Assembly: GCF_013378445.1 (NCBI RefSeq)
Contig: NZ_JABXYK010000004.1
Location: 1 to 64,000 of the forward strand
Source of the DNA: Mycoplana rhizolycopersici
GTDB taxonomy: Bacteria > Pseudomonadota > Alphaproteobacteria > Rhizobiales > Rhizobiaceae
DNA: 64,000 nucleotides
Direction: 5' to 3'
The first letter of the stretch is position 1. Every line of letters starts with the position of its first letter. Below, one piece after another: positions 45,590 to 54,345 of the stretch. The position numbers were made by a program, and so were the translations under genes. A model generated the notes under the pieces. It was not told the DNA's origin. It made no database searches and was given only the letters and a program-made list of their open reading frames with translations.

Positions 45590-46915
45590 ATGAAAACGAT
45601 GTGCAGACCCCTTCTCGGGGCAACGATGGCGCTCGGCCTTTCGACGGCATTGCCGAGCCTGGCGCAGGCTGACGAACTGACGCTCTGCTGGGCCGCCTGG
45701 GACCCGGCCAATGCGTTGGTGGAACTGTCGAAGGATTTTACCGCGCAGACCGGCACGCAGATGAAGTTCGAGTTCGTGCCGTGGCCGAACTTCGCCGACC
45801 GCATCCTCAACGAGCTCAATTCCGGCGGCAAGCTCTGCGATCTCCTGATTGGCGACAGCCAGTGGATCGGCGGCTCGGCGGAGAACGGCTACTACGTCAA
45901 GCTAAACGACTTCTTCGACAAGGAAGGCATCAAGATGAGCGACTTCGCCGAAGCCGCCGTCAATGCCTATTCGACCTGGCCGAAGGGCACGCCGAACTAC
46001 TGGGCACTGCCGGCCATGGGCGATGCGAACGCCTGGTTCTACCGCAAGGACTGGTTCAGCAAGCCGGAGATCCAGGCTGAATTCAAGGCCGCGACCGGCC
46101 GCGACCTCGCCCCGCCGACTACCTGGGACGAACTGCTGGAAACCGCCAAGTTCTTCAACGGCAAGGAGATCGACGGCAAGAAGGTCTATGGCGCGGCGAT
46201 CTTCACCGAGCGGGCCTCGGAAGGCATCACCATGGGCGCGACGCAGGCGCTCTATCCCTATGGCTTCAAGTACGAGAACACCACCGGTAAGTACGACATG
46301 GAAGGTGCCGTCAATTCCGAGGGTGCGATCAAGGGGCTGGAGGCCTACAAGGAGCTCTACAAGTGCTGCACGCCTCCGGGCTATACCGACGCCTACATGG
46401 GCGAGACGCTCGACGCGTTCAAATCCGGACAGGCGGCGATGGCGATGAACTGGTTCGCCTTCTTCCCCGGCCTTGCCAAGGACGAGAACGTCGGCGGCGA
46501 CAAGATCGGCTTCTTCGTCAACCCGAAGCAGGCGACCGCAGCCTCGACGCTCGGCGGCCAGGGCATCTCGGTCGTGGCCAACACCGACAACATGGACGGC
46601 GCGCTGGCCTATATCAAATGGTTCGCCCAGCCCGAAGTGCAGAAGAAGTGGTGGCAGCTCGGCGGCTATGCGGTGCATAACGACGTGCTGAACGACCCCT
46701 CCTTCAAGGACAGTCAGCCCTTTGCCGCCGACTTCCTCGTTGCCATGAACCAGGTGCAGGACTTCTGGCAGGAGCCGGCTTACGCCATCCTGCTTCAGTC
46801 GGCGCAGAAGCGGTTCCACGACTATGTCGTGGCCGACCAGGGCACCGCCAAGGAGGCGCTCGACGGGCTGGTCAAGGACTGGACCGAGATCTTCGAGGAC
46901 GAAGGGAAACTCTGA
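45590..46915 (+). CDS. ABC transporter substrate-binding protein, carbohydrate type
   Basis: Periplasmic binding protein of 441 residues; the start follows GGGAGGATTTC. A signal peptide (MKTMCRPLLGATMALGLSTA, cleavage near AQA-DE) precedes a family-1 type solute-binding fold (ELTLCWAAWDPANALVELSK, FEFVPWPNFADRILNEL, LGGQGISVVANTDNMDGALA). First gene of a long operon leading to dihydroxyacetone-kinase-family genes, so the ligand is probably a short polyol or keto-sugar. The mature protein has Cys in WCW-like, LCDLL and YKCCTPPG positions, possibly disulfide-linked. Confidence 0.92.
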   Translation: MKTMCRPLLGATMALGLSTALPSLAQADELTLCWAAWDPANALVELSKDFTAQTGTQMKFEFVPWPNFADRILNELNSGGKLCDLLIGDSQWIGGSAENGYYVKLNDFFDKEGIKMSDFAEAAVNAYSTWPKGTPNYWALPAMGDANAWFYRKDWFSKPEIQAEFKAATGRDLAPPTTWDELLETAKFFNGKEIDGKKVYGAAIFTERASEGITMGATQALYPYGFKYENTTGKYDMEGAVNSEGAIKGLEAYKELYKCCTPPGYTDAYMGETLDAFKSGQAAMAMNWFAFFPGLAKDENVGGDKIGFFVNPKQATAASTLGGQGISVVANTDNMDGALAYIKWFAQPEVQKKWWQLGGYAVHNDVLNDPSFKDSQPFAADFLVAMNQVQDFWQEPAYAILLQSAQKRFHDYVVADQGTAKEALDGLVKDWTEIFEDEGKL

Positions 46916-46995
46916 TTTCCTCCCGGTGGGGTCGTCCGGCGCAATCCGGGCGGCCCCGCCGCAAGCACGTTCCTCCGAGCTTCAAGGTAAAGTCC

Positions 46996-47964
46996 GTGAT
47001 CAATTCCGATACGACAATTCTGGAGAAGGAGCCGGAACGGGCCGCGGCCTCGACCCCGGCATCGCTCGCCCGGCGCATCGGCGGCCTTTCCGACCGCGCA
47101 ATCGCGTGGCTCTTCATCACGCCGACGATCGCGCTTCTTCTCGCCATCAACATCTTCCCGCTGATCTGGGCGATCCGCCTTTCCTTCACCAATTATCGCG
47201 CCAATCGGCCGAATGCGGTCCTGGAGAATGTCGGACTGCAGAACTACCAGCGCGTGCTGACGGATAGCGACATCTGGATCGCCATGCAGACGACGGCGCA
47301 TTTCGTCTTCTGGACGATCCTGCTGCAGACGCTGATCGGTTTCTCGCTCGCCTACCTGATCGACCGCAAGTTCCGCGGCCATGCCTTCTGGACGACCGTC
47401 ATCCTGATTCCGATGATGCTGTCGCCGGCGGTGGTCGGCAACTTCTGGCGGTTCCTCTACCAGCCGCAGATCGGGCTGTTCAACTATATCGTTTCATTCA
47501 TCACCGGCGTGCCGCCGTCCTCCTTCGAGATGCTCGGCTCGGTGTCGCTGGCACCCTGGTCGATCATCATCGTCGATACCTGGATGTGGACGCCATACGT
47601 GATGCTGATCTGCCTGGCAGGCCTTCGCTCCATTCCCGACTACATCTACGAGGCGGCCGAGGTCGACCGCGCCTCGGCCTGGCGGCAGTTCTGGTCGATC
47701 ACAATCCCCATGGCGCTGCCCTTCATCATGCTGGCGGTGCTGTTCCGCGGCATCGAGAACTTCAAGATGTTCGACATGGTGATGCTGCTCACCGGTGGCG
47801 GACCCGGCTCGACCACGGAAGTCGCCTCGATCACACTCAAGCGCGAGGCCTTCGAGAGCTGGCGGACCGGGCGTGCATCCGCCTTCGCCATCATCCTCTT
47901 CGTGGCCGTCTTCGGGCTCGCCAATATCTACGTCAAGGCACTGAACAGAGTGAAGCAGAGATGA
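46996..47964 (+). CDS. ABC transporter permease, carbohydrate type (MalF-like)
   Basis: 322 residues, GTG start at 46996 with AAGG upstream. Six membrane segments after a cytoplasmic N-terminus of about 35 residues; EAA loop EAAEVDRASAWRQFWSITIP. It belongs to the sugar permease group working with family-1 binding proteins. It overlaps the next permease by 4 bases. Confidence 0.93.
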   Translation: MINSDTTILEKEPERAAASTPASLARRIGGLSDRAIAWLFITPTIALLLAINIFPLIWAIRLSFTNYRANRPNAVLENVGLQNYQRVLTDSDIWIAMQTTAHFVFWTILLQTLIGFSLAYLIDRKFRGHAFWTTVILIPMMLSPAVVGNFWRFLYQPQIGLFNYIVSFITGVPPSSFEMLGSVSLAPWSIIIVDTWMWTPYVMLICLAGLRSIPDYIYEAAEVDRASAWRQFWSITIPMALPFIMLAVLFRGIENFKMFDMVMLLTGGGPGSTTEVASITLKREAFESWRTGRASAFAIILFVAVFGLANIYVKALNRVKQR

Positions 47965-48914
47965 GCAACGCCACCTCCGCCCATTCCGTCGTCGAGCCGA
48001 GTGCAACGACAAAGCGCATCGCCGGCATCATCGTCGTGCTCTATGCGATCGTCACCATGGTGCCGCTGGCCTGGATCTTCATGACCAGCTTCAAGTCGCC
48101 GCCGGACTCGATCAGCTACCCGCCGAAGCTCGTCTTCACGCCGACGCTTGAGGGCTATTGCAATCTCTTCACCACCCGCACGCGCCAGACGCCGGAGTAC
48201 ATCCAGTCGCTCGGTCCGCCTCAATCAACCTGCGACGAGATCACCCGCAGCCGCAACATGGTGATCGCCGGCCCCTCGAACTACTGGCCGCGCTTCACCA
48301 ATTCCATGGTGATCGCCTTCGGCTCGACCTTCCTCGCCGTCTTTCTCGGCACGCTCGCGGCCTATGGCTTCTCGCGCTTCCGCGTGCCGCTCGCCGATGA
48401 TCTCCTGTTCTTCATCCTGTCGACGCGGATGATGCCGCCGATCGCCGTCGCGATCCCGATCTACCTGATGTACCGCGAGCTCGGCCTGTCCGACACAGCA
48501 CTCGGCATGATCCTGCTCTATACGGCGGTCAACGTCTCGCTCGCCGTCTGGCTGCTCAAGGGCTTCATCGATGAGATCCCGCGCGAATACGAGGAGGCGG
48601 CGATGATCGACGGCTACACGCGCCTGCAGGCCTTCCGCAAGGTGGTGCTGCCGCAGGCGACGACGGGTATCGCGGCCACCGCCATCTTCTGCCTGATCTT
48701 CGCCTGGAACGAGTATGCCTTCGCGGTGCTTCTGACATCCGGTTCCGCCCAGACCGCACCGCCGTTCATCCCGACCATCATCGGCGAGGGCGGCATGGAC
48801 TGGCCCGCGGTCGCCGCCGGTACGACGATTTTCCTCGTCCCGATCCTGGTCTTCACCATTCTGCTCCGCAAGCAGCTCTTGCGCGGCATCACCTTCGGAG
48901 CGGTGCGCAAATGA
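47961..48914 (+). CDS. ABC transporter permease, carbohydrate type (MalG-like)
   Basis: 317 residues, start 47961. EAA loop EEAAMIDGYTRLQAFRKVVLP and typical PPIAVAIPIYLMYRELGLSD. Between the first and second membrane segments it has a periplasmic insertion with two Cys (EGYCNLFTTRTR and QSTCDEITRS), probably a disulfide loop facing the binding protein. It overlaps the small membrane protein gene by 4 bases. Confidence 0.93.
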   Translation: MSNATSAHSVVEPSATTKRIAGIIVVLYAIVTMVPLAWIFMTSFKSPPDSISYPPKLVFTPTLEGYCNLFTTRTRQTPEYIQSLGPPQSTCDEITRSRNMVIAGPSNYWPRFTNSMVIAFGSTFLAVFLGTLAAYGFSRFRVPLADDLLFFILSTRMMPPIAVAIPIYLMYRELGLSDTALGMILLYTAVNVSLAVWLLKGFIDEIPREYEEAAMIDGYTRLQAFRKVVLPQATTGIAATAIFCLIFAWNEYAFAVLLTSGSAQTAPPFIPTIIGEGGMDWPAVAAGTTIFLVPILVFTILLRKQLLRGITFGAVRK

Positions 48915-49117
48915 CGATCGAATCCACAATCACCACCAAGAGAAAACGCCCCTTCTTCCTCCGCCGCGGACCGATGGAAAATATCGCCACCGGCCTGATC
49001 GCGCTCGGTTTCCTGATGCTGTTCCAGCCGTTTGCGCTGGTGCTCTACACCTGGTCGCTGGTGACGCTGCTCGCCGGCACCCTCATGTTCATCGTCGTCT
49101 CGAAGTTTCCGGAGTAG
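48911..49117 (+). CDS. Small two-helix membrane protein of the ABC operon
   Basis: 68 residues overlapping the permease gene by 4 bases and ending 3 bases before the ATPase gene. A basic start (MTIESTITTKRKRPFFLRRG) is followed by two hydrophobic segments (IATGLIALGFLMLFQPFALV; WSLVTLLAGTLMFIVVSK). Tight coupling shows it belongs to the transporter. Rhizobial glycerol-type ABC operons with two ATPases also carry a small membrane protein; whether this is the same family is not certain. Confidence 0.78.
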   Translation: MTIESTITTKRKRPFFLRRGPMENIATGLIALGFLMLFQPFALVLYTWSLVTLLAGTLMFIVVSKFPE

Positions 49118-49120
49118 GCA

Positions 49121-50218
49121 ATGGCGGAGATCAGGGTTGAAAACCTGCGCAAGCAGTTCGGCGATTTCGCCGCGGTGGAGGATTCCACCTTCACCGTGCA
49201 GGACGGCGAGTTCCTGGCGTTGCTCGGCCCGTCCGGCTGCGGCAAGACGACGACGCTGCGCATGATCGCAGGCCTTGAGTTGCCGACCAGCGGCAAGATC
49301 CTGCTCGACGGCGAGGACGTAACGTTCAACCGGGCGAGTGCACGCGACATCGCCTTCGTCTTCCAGCTCTTCGCGCTCTATCCGCATATGAACGTGCGCA
49401 GGAACATCGGCTTCCCTCTGCTCTCGCAAGGCGTGCCGAAGGCGGAGATCAGAAAGCGCGTCGAGGAGACCGCTCGGCTCCTGCAGATCAGCCATATCCT
49501 CGACCGCTCGGTCTCAGGCCTTGCCGGCGGTGACCGACAGCGCGTGGCGCTCGGCCGCGCCATCGTGCGGCGGCCGAAATGTTTCCTGATGGACGAGCCG
49601 CTCGGCACACTCGATGCCGAGTTCCGCGAGGTGATGGTGCATGAACTGCGCGAGTTGCACAACCGCATCCACGCGACCACGGTTTATGTCACCCACGACC
49701 AGCACGAGGCGATGGCCATGGCCGACAAGATCGCGGTGATGAACCACGGCGTCATCGAGCAGTACGGCACGCCGCAAGAGATCTACAACCGCCCGGCCTC
49801 GATGTATGTCGCGGATTTCATCGGCTCGCCGCCGATGAATTTCTTGCGCTTCCGCTCGGGCCTGGAGAACGGTGCGACCAGCGTGACGGTCGGCGAGGTG
49901 GCGATCCGCGTACCGCAGGTACATGCCGCGCGCGAGCCCGGCGAGCTCGCCCTTGGCGTCCGCCCCGAGCATGTCCGCTTCAGCGACGGCGCTCCCTTGC
50001 GCGGCGCAGTCTATGGCAGCGAGTATCTCGGCACCAACCAGATCGTTTCGGTCGAGACGGCGCAGGGCATGGTCAAGGCGCGCGTTGCGGCGAACCGGGG
50101 TTTTGCCATCGGCGAGACGGTCGGGCTTGAGCTCGACAGCGAGAAGCTGTCGCTGTTCGATTGCGCCTCGGGCAAGGCCGTCCCCTCGTCCCTCTATGCG
50201 GAGGCCCGTCATGGCTGA
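49121..50218 (+). CDS. ABC transporter ATPase 1, with altered signature motif
   Basis: 365-residue UgpC/MalK-class ATPase. Walker A GPSGCGKTTT, Q-loop FVFQLFALYPH, Walker B CFLMDEPLGTLD and H-loop YVTHDQHEAM are normal. The ABC signature reads LAGGDRQRVALG instead of LSGGQ. TOBE-type C-terminal region from about 240. It overlaps a second ATPase gene by 8 bases, so the transporter probably uses an ATPase heterodimer. Confidence 0.93.
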   Translation: MAEIRVENLRKQFGDFAAVEDSTFTVQDGEFLALLGPSGCGKTTTLRMIAGLELPTSGKILLDGEDVTFNRASARDIAFVFQLFALYPHMNVRRNIGFPLLSQGVPKAEIRKRVEETARLLQISHILDRSVSGLAGGDRQRVALGRAIVRRPKCFLMDEPLGTLDAEFREVMVHELRELHNRIHATTVYVTHDQHEAMAMADKIAVMNHGVIEQYGTPQEIYNRPASMYVADFIGSPPMNFLRFRSGLENGATSVTVGEVAIRVPQVHAAREPGELALGVRPEHVRFSDGAPLRGAVYGSEYLGTNQIVSVETAQGMVKARVAANRGFAIGETVGLELDSEKLSLFDCASGKAVPSSLYAEARHG

Positions 50219-51218
50219 AGTCACGCTTACCGACATCAGCAAGGCCTTCGGCGAAACCCAGGCCCTCAGCAATGTCAATCTGACCGTCCGCGACGGGGAA
50301 TTCGTCGTGCTGCTCGGCCCGACCGGGTCCGGCAAGACGACGACGTTGCGCCTGATTGCCGGTCTCGAGAAGCCGGATGCCGGCCGCGTAAGCATCGCGG
50401 GCCGCGACGTAGTCAGCGAGGCACCGGCAAGCCGCGATGTCGCCTTCGTCTTCCAGCAATATTCGCTCTATCCGCATCTGACGGTCTATGAAAACCTCGC
50501 CTTCCCGCTGCGCTCGCCCGCGCGTCGGCTGCCGGAGACCGAGATCGATGCCCGCGTTCGCGAGGTGGCGAAGATGGTGCGCATCGACCACAAGCTGGAA
50601 AACCGCTCCACCAAGCTTTCCGGCGGCGAGATGCAGCGCGTGGCGATCGGCCGGGCGCTGGTGCGCAAGCCGGCGATCTATCTGATGGACGAGCCGCTGT
50701 CCTCGCTCGATGCCAAGCTGCGCGGCGAATTGCGTCTCGAGTTGAAGCGCATCCAGAACGAGATCGGCTCGACGCTGCTCTACGTCACCCACGACCAGGT
50801 CGAGGCGATGACGATGGCAGATCGGATCGGCATCCTGGCCGGGGGCCGGCTGGTGCAGATCGGCACGCCCCGGGAAATCTACAGCAACCCGGCCAATCTC
50901 CACGTCGCCGCCCGGCTCGGCCAGCCGCATATAAACCTGATTCCGGAGGGCCTGCTCCCCGGTGGCAGCGCGCCGACTGGCACGAAGACGATCGGTGCCC
51001 GCACGGAGCATCTGGAAATCGTTCGCTCCGGGCAGGGCAATGCCGAGATCGACTGGATCGAACACCTCGGCGACCAGAACCACCTGCACATCAAGGTCGG
51101 CCAGCACAAGCTGGTGACGCTTGCCGATCCCTATCTTGCCATCGGCCGGGGCGACCGGATTGATCTGAAACTTCGCAACCCGCTCTATTTCGATGCCGGC
51201 GGGCAGCGGCTCACGTGA
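50211..51218 (+). CDS. ABC transporter ATPase 2
   Basis: 335 residues from ATG 50211. Walker A GPTGSGKTTT, signature LSGGEMQRVAIGRAL, Walker B IYLMDEPLSSLD, H-loop YVTHDQVEAM. C-terminal TOBE-type domain shorter than that of ATPase 1. Paired ATPase genes with two permeases resemble the rhizobial glycerol-type (GlpS/GlpT) arrangement. The DhaK-DhaL fusion follows 93 bases later. Confidence 0.93.
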   Translation: MAEVTLTDISKAFGETQALSNVNLTVRDGEFVVLLGPTGSGKTTTLRLIAGLEKPDAGRVSIAGRDVVSEAPASRDVAFVFQQYSLYPHLTVYENLAFPLRSPARRLPETEIDARVREVAKMVRIDHKLENRSTKLSGGEMQRVAIGRALVRKPAIYLMDEPLSSLDAKLRGELRLELKRIQNEIGSTLLYVTHDQVEAMTMADRIGILAGGRLVQIGTPREIYSNPANLHVAARLGQPHINLIPEGLLPGGSAPTGTKTIGARTEHLEIVRSGQGNAEIDWIEHLGDQNHLHIKVGQHKLVTLADPYLAIGRGDRIDLKLRNPLYFDAGGQRLT

Positions 51219-51311
51219 AGGTGTCCAGGCCGCGAGGCGTGGCTTTGCGAATGATCGTGAACTTTCAGCACGGCCCCTCGTTCAGGCCGGTGCAACGAAC
51301 GACAGGACGGG

Positions 51312-52979
51312 ATGGTCAGGATGAAGCATTTCTTCAACCGCAGGGAAGACATCGTCACCGAGGCGCTCGACGGCCTGCTGCTGTCGACGCCGGAAGGGCA
51401 ACTCGCGCGGCTCGATACCTATCCGGCGATCAAGGTGATCTTTCGCGCCGACTGGGACAAATCGAAGGTCGCCGTCATCTCCGGCGGCGGCGCTGGTCAT
51501 GAGCCTTCGCATGCCGGCTTCGTCGGCAAGGGCATGCTGACGGCTGCGGTCTCCGGTGAAATCTTCGCCTCGCCGAGCGTCGATGCGGTGCTGACGGCAA
51601 TCCGCGCCGTCACGGGCGCGGCCGGCTGCCTGCTGGTGGTGAAGAACTACACCGGTGACCGGCTGAACTTCGGCCTGGCCGCGGAAAAGGCGCGCGCGGA
51701 GGGTTTTAGGGTCGAGATGGTGATCGTCGCCGACGACATCGCCCTTCCCGACCTGCCGCAGCCCCGCGGCGTCGCGGGCACCTTGTTCATCCACAAGATC
51801 GCCGGCCACATGGCTGAGGCCGGCGAAGAACTGGAAGCGATAGCCGTGGCCACACGGGCTGCTGCTGCCGACATCGTCTCACTCGGCATGTCGCTCTCGA
51901 CCTGCTCGATTCCCGGGCAGGCGCATGAGGACCGGCTCGGCCCGAACGAAGGCGAGTTGGGTCTCGGCATTCACGGCGAGCCCGGCGCCGAGCGGATCGC
52001 CCTGCAGGAAGCGGTGGCGATCGTCGCCACGATGGTACAACGGCTTGACGGGATGATGCAGGCTGGCCGGCGCCACGCGCTTCTGATCAACAATCTCGGT
52101 GCTGTGCCGCCGCTCGAAATGGGCCTGATCACCAAAGCCGTGCTGGATTCGTCGCTGGCCGGTCGGGTTGATCTCATCATCGGTCCGGCTCCGCTGATGA
52201 CGGCGCTCAACATGAACGGGTTCTCGCTGTCGCTGATTGCGCTTGATGACGCCCGCGTGGCGGCCTTGACCTCGCCCGTTGCGCCGCGCGCATGGGTGAA
52301 ACCTGTGCGACGGCATGCGCTCTCCGTGTTGCCGGCGCCGAAGGCAGAAACGGCCATTCCGGCAGGTTCGCACGGGCGGAGCGAGGTTACCGGAGATGCC
52401 GCCGCCGCCGCCCGGGTTATCGAAGTGGTCTGCAACAGGCTGGTTTCGCTCGAGACGGATCTCAACCGTCTCGACGCGCGTACAGGGGACGGCGACACCG
52501 GGTCGACGGTTGCGACCGGAGCCCGTAGCGTGCTCGCGCTCTTGCCGAGACTGCCGCTCGATGACCCGGCCGCCACCTGCGGCGCGATCGGCGACACGCT
52601 GGGCATCAGCATGGGCGGTTCCAGCGGGGTGCTGCTGTCGATATTCTTCACGGCTGCGGGAAAGGAGCTGGCCGATGGCGGCGACTTGGCAAAGGCGCTC
52701 TCGGCCGGGCTGGAACGAATGACCTTCTACGGCGGCGCCGTGCCGGGCGATCGCACCATGGTCGATGCACTCGCGCCGGCACTTCGGGCTCTGGCTGGCG
52801 AAGGTCTTGCAGCCGCCGCCGCAGCGGCGCGGCAGGGGGCAGTTGCGACCGGATCCATGATGCGGGCTAAGGCGGGCCGTTCCGCCTATCTCGCCGCGCG
52901 TGATCTGGAGGGCGTGCCGGATCCCGGAGCAGAAGCCGTCGCGGCAGCTTTCGAGGCGGCGGCAGGCGCTGGCGTCTGA
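51312..52979 (+). CDS. Fused DhaK-DhaL kinase, ATP-dependent type
   Basis: 555-residue dihydroxyacetone-kinase-family enzyme phosphorylating a short keto-sugar. The DhaK half (1-330) contains KVAVISGGGAGHEPSHAGFV, LLVVKNYTGDRLNFGLA and substrate-binding His221 in GIHGEPG. The DhaL half (about 360-550) has the Mg-ATP aspartates LDARTGDGDTGST and the cap GISMGGSSGVLLSIFF. Start could also be ATG 51321. Fused DhaKL is the ATP-using form; homologues act on dihydroxyacetone or on erythrulose. The operon also encodes a separate PEP-type set. Confidence 0.9.
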   Translation: MVRMKHFFNRREDIVTEALDGLLLSTPEGQLARLDTYPAIKVIFRADWDKSKVAVISGGGAGHEPSHAGFVGKGMLTAAVSGEIFASPSVDAVLTAIRAVTGAAGCLLVVKNYTGDRLNFGLAAEKARAEGFRVEMVIVADDIALPDLPQPRGVAGTLFIHKIAGHMAEAGEELEAIAVATRAAAADIVSLGMSLSTCSIPGQAHEDRLGPNEGELGLGIHGEPGAERIALQEAVAIVATMVQRLDGMMQAGRRHALLINNLGAVPPLEMGLITKAVLDSSLAGRVDLIIGPAPLMTALNMNGFSLSLIALDDARVAALTSPVAPRAWVKPVRRHALSVLPAPKAETAIPAGSHGRSEVTGDAAAAARVIEVVCNRLVSLETDLNRLDARTGDGDTGSTVATGARSVLALLPRLPLDDPAATCGAIGDTLGISMGGSSGVLLSIFFTAAGKELADGGDLAKALSAGLERMTFYGGAVPGDRTMVDALAPALRALAGEGLAAAAAAARQGAVATGSMMRAKAGRSAYLAARDLEGVPDPGAEAVAAAFEAAAGAGV

Positions 52980-52994
52980 CGGGCGGAGGGATGG

Positions 52995-53609
52995 GTGGAC
53001 GGGGATCGTTCGACACTTGCCGGTCTGATCGAGGCGTGCCGCGAGGCGATCGCCGCGAATGCGGAGCACCTTTGCGCGCTCGATCGGGCGATCGGAGACG
53101 GCGATCACGGCACGAATATGAAAAGAGGCTGCGAGGCGGTCTATGCGGAGCGGGGCGAACTGGATGCGATGCCGCTGCCGCGCGCGCTTGAACGCATCGG
53201 AATGACGCTTGTGATGACGGTGGGCGGCGCTGCCGGCCCGCTCTACGGAACGTTGCTGATCGAGATGGGCCGCAGGATGGAGGGCGGGCGCGCCAAAGAC
53301 AGGCTGGCGCATGCGCTGCCGGAGGCTGTGGAAGCGGTCGCGCGGCGCGGCCGCTCGCAGGCAGGCGAAAAAACCTTGCTCGACGTTCTTTACGCGGTTC
53401 AGTCAGAGGTACTAAAGCAGGAGACGCCGGCGCGGATTGCGGCAGCCGCCGGCATGGCTGCGCGGGATACGATCGCGATGAAGGCCATGCGCGGGCGTGC
53501 CTCCTTCCTGGGCGACAGGTCGATCGGACACATGGATCCCGGTGCCTGCAGTTGCGCACTTTTGACGGATACGATCTGTCGCTACATCGGGGAGTCCCAA
53601 CTCGCATGA
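52995..53609 (+). CDS. dhaL: DhaL, nucleotide-binding subunit of PEP-type dihydroxyacetone kinase
   Basis: 204 residues, GTG start at 52995 preceded by GGAGGG. ADP/Mg-binding aspartates in LDRAIGDGDHGTNM, then VGGAAGPLYGTLLIEM and DPGACSCALLTDTI. In PEP-type kinases DhaL holds ADP, which is rephosphorylated by DhaM rather than exchanged. DhaM follows with a 4-base overlap. Confidence 0.92.
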   Translation: MDGDRSTLAGLIEACREAIAANAEHLCALDRAIGDGDHGTNMKRGCEAVYAERGELDAMPLPRALERIGMTLVMTVGGAAGPLYGTLLIEMGRRMEGGRAKDRLAHALPEAVEAVARRGRSQAGEKTLLDVLYAVQSEVLKQETPARIAAAAGMAARDTIAMKAMRGRASFLGDRSIGHMDPGACSCALLTDTICRYIGESQLA

Positions 53610-54004
53610 AGGTCAATGGTGCACATGTCGGCATCGTCATCGTGTCTCACTCGCCCCTGATCGCCCGCGGAACGGCGGACATGGTGCGTCAGATGGTCGG
53701 CGACAGCGTGCCGCTCGCCTGGTGCGGCGGCAACGCCGACGGCGGTCTCGGCACCAATGTCGGGGATATCGTGGAGGCGATCTCTTCGGCCTGGTCCGAA
53801 GCCGGCGTAGCGGTCTTCGTCGATCTCGGCGGGGCGGAGACGAACAGCGAAATGGCAATCGAAATGCTCGAACCGGCGCGGGCGCGGCGCGTGCTGATCT
53901 GCAATGCGCCACTGGTGGAAGGCGCGGTGATGGCCGCGGCCGAGGCGTCCGGCGGAGCGGCTCTCGCCCGCGTGGTAGCGACGGCGGAGGAGCTTTCTCC
54001 ATGA
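53606..54004 (+). CDS. dhaM: DhaM-type phosphotransferase EIIA
   Basis: 132 residues from ATG 53606: a single mannose-type EIIA domain with phospho-His15 in GIVIVSHSPLIARG. It passes phosphate from HPr to DhaL-bound ADP. Unlike E. coli DhaM it is not fused to HPr and EI; these are separate genes immediately downstream. Confidence 0.92.
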   Translation: MKVNGAHVGIVIVSHSPLIARGTADMVRQMVGDSVPLAWCGGNADGGLGTNVGDIVEAISSAWSEAGVAVFVDLGGAETNSEMAIEMLEPARARRVLICNAPLVEGAVMAAAEASGGAALARVVATAEELSP

Positions 54005-54345
54005 CGGGCCGGCGCGTGAGCCAACAGGAGGGTTCGTTGCACACGGACCGTGCCGTCTGCGCGCGGGTCGAGGTGACCCACGATATCGGCCTGCATGCCA
54101 GGCCCTCGGTCGCCTTCACGCGTCTTGCCAAGTCGTTTCCCTGCACGATCGGCGTCGAGGTCAACGACGGCGGCGTGTGGCTGAATGGCAAGAGCATCGT
54201 CAAGATCATGGGCGCCCGTATCCGCAAGGGCTTTGTCCTTTCGATCAAGGCGGACGGTGCCGGCGCAGACGAGGCGGTGCGGGCGCTGTGCGCCCTCGTC
54301 GAGCGCAATTTCGATGAGGAGAAGCCGCATGCCCGAAGCGCTTAG
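54001..54345 (+). CDS. HPr-like phosphocarrier protein
   Basis: HPr domain with phospho-His in VTHDIGLHARPSVAFTRLA and the GKSIVKIMGA segment after it. Starting at ATG 54001 (4-base overlap with dhaM) gives 114 residues and a nonstandard N-terminal extension. A TTG at 54037 preceded by AGGAGGG would give 102 residues, closer to normal HPr, and may be the true start. It links enzyme I to DhaM in the operon's own phosphorelay. Confidence 0.9.
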   Translation: MTGRRVSQQEGSLHTDRAVCARVEVTHDIGLHARPSVAFTRLAKSFPCTIGVEVNDGGVWLNGKSIVKIMGARIRKGFVLSIKADGAGADEAVRALCALVERNFDEEKPHARSA

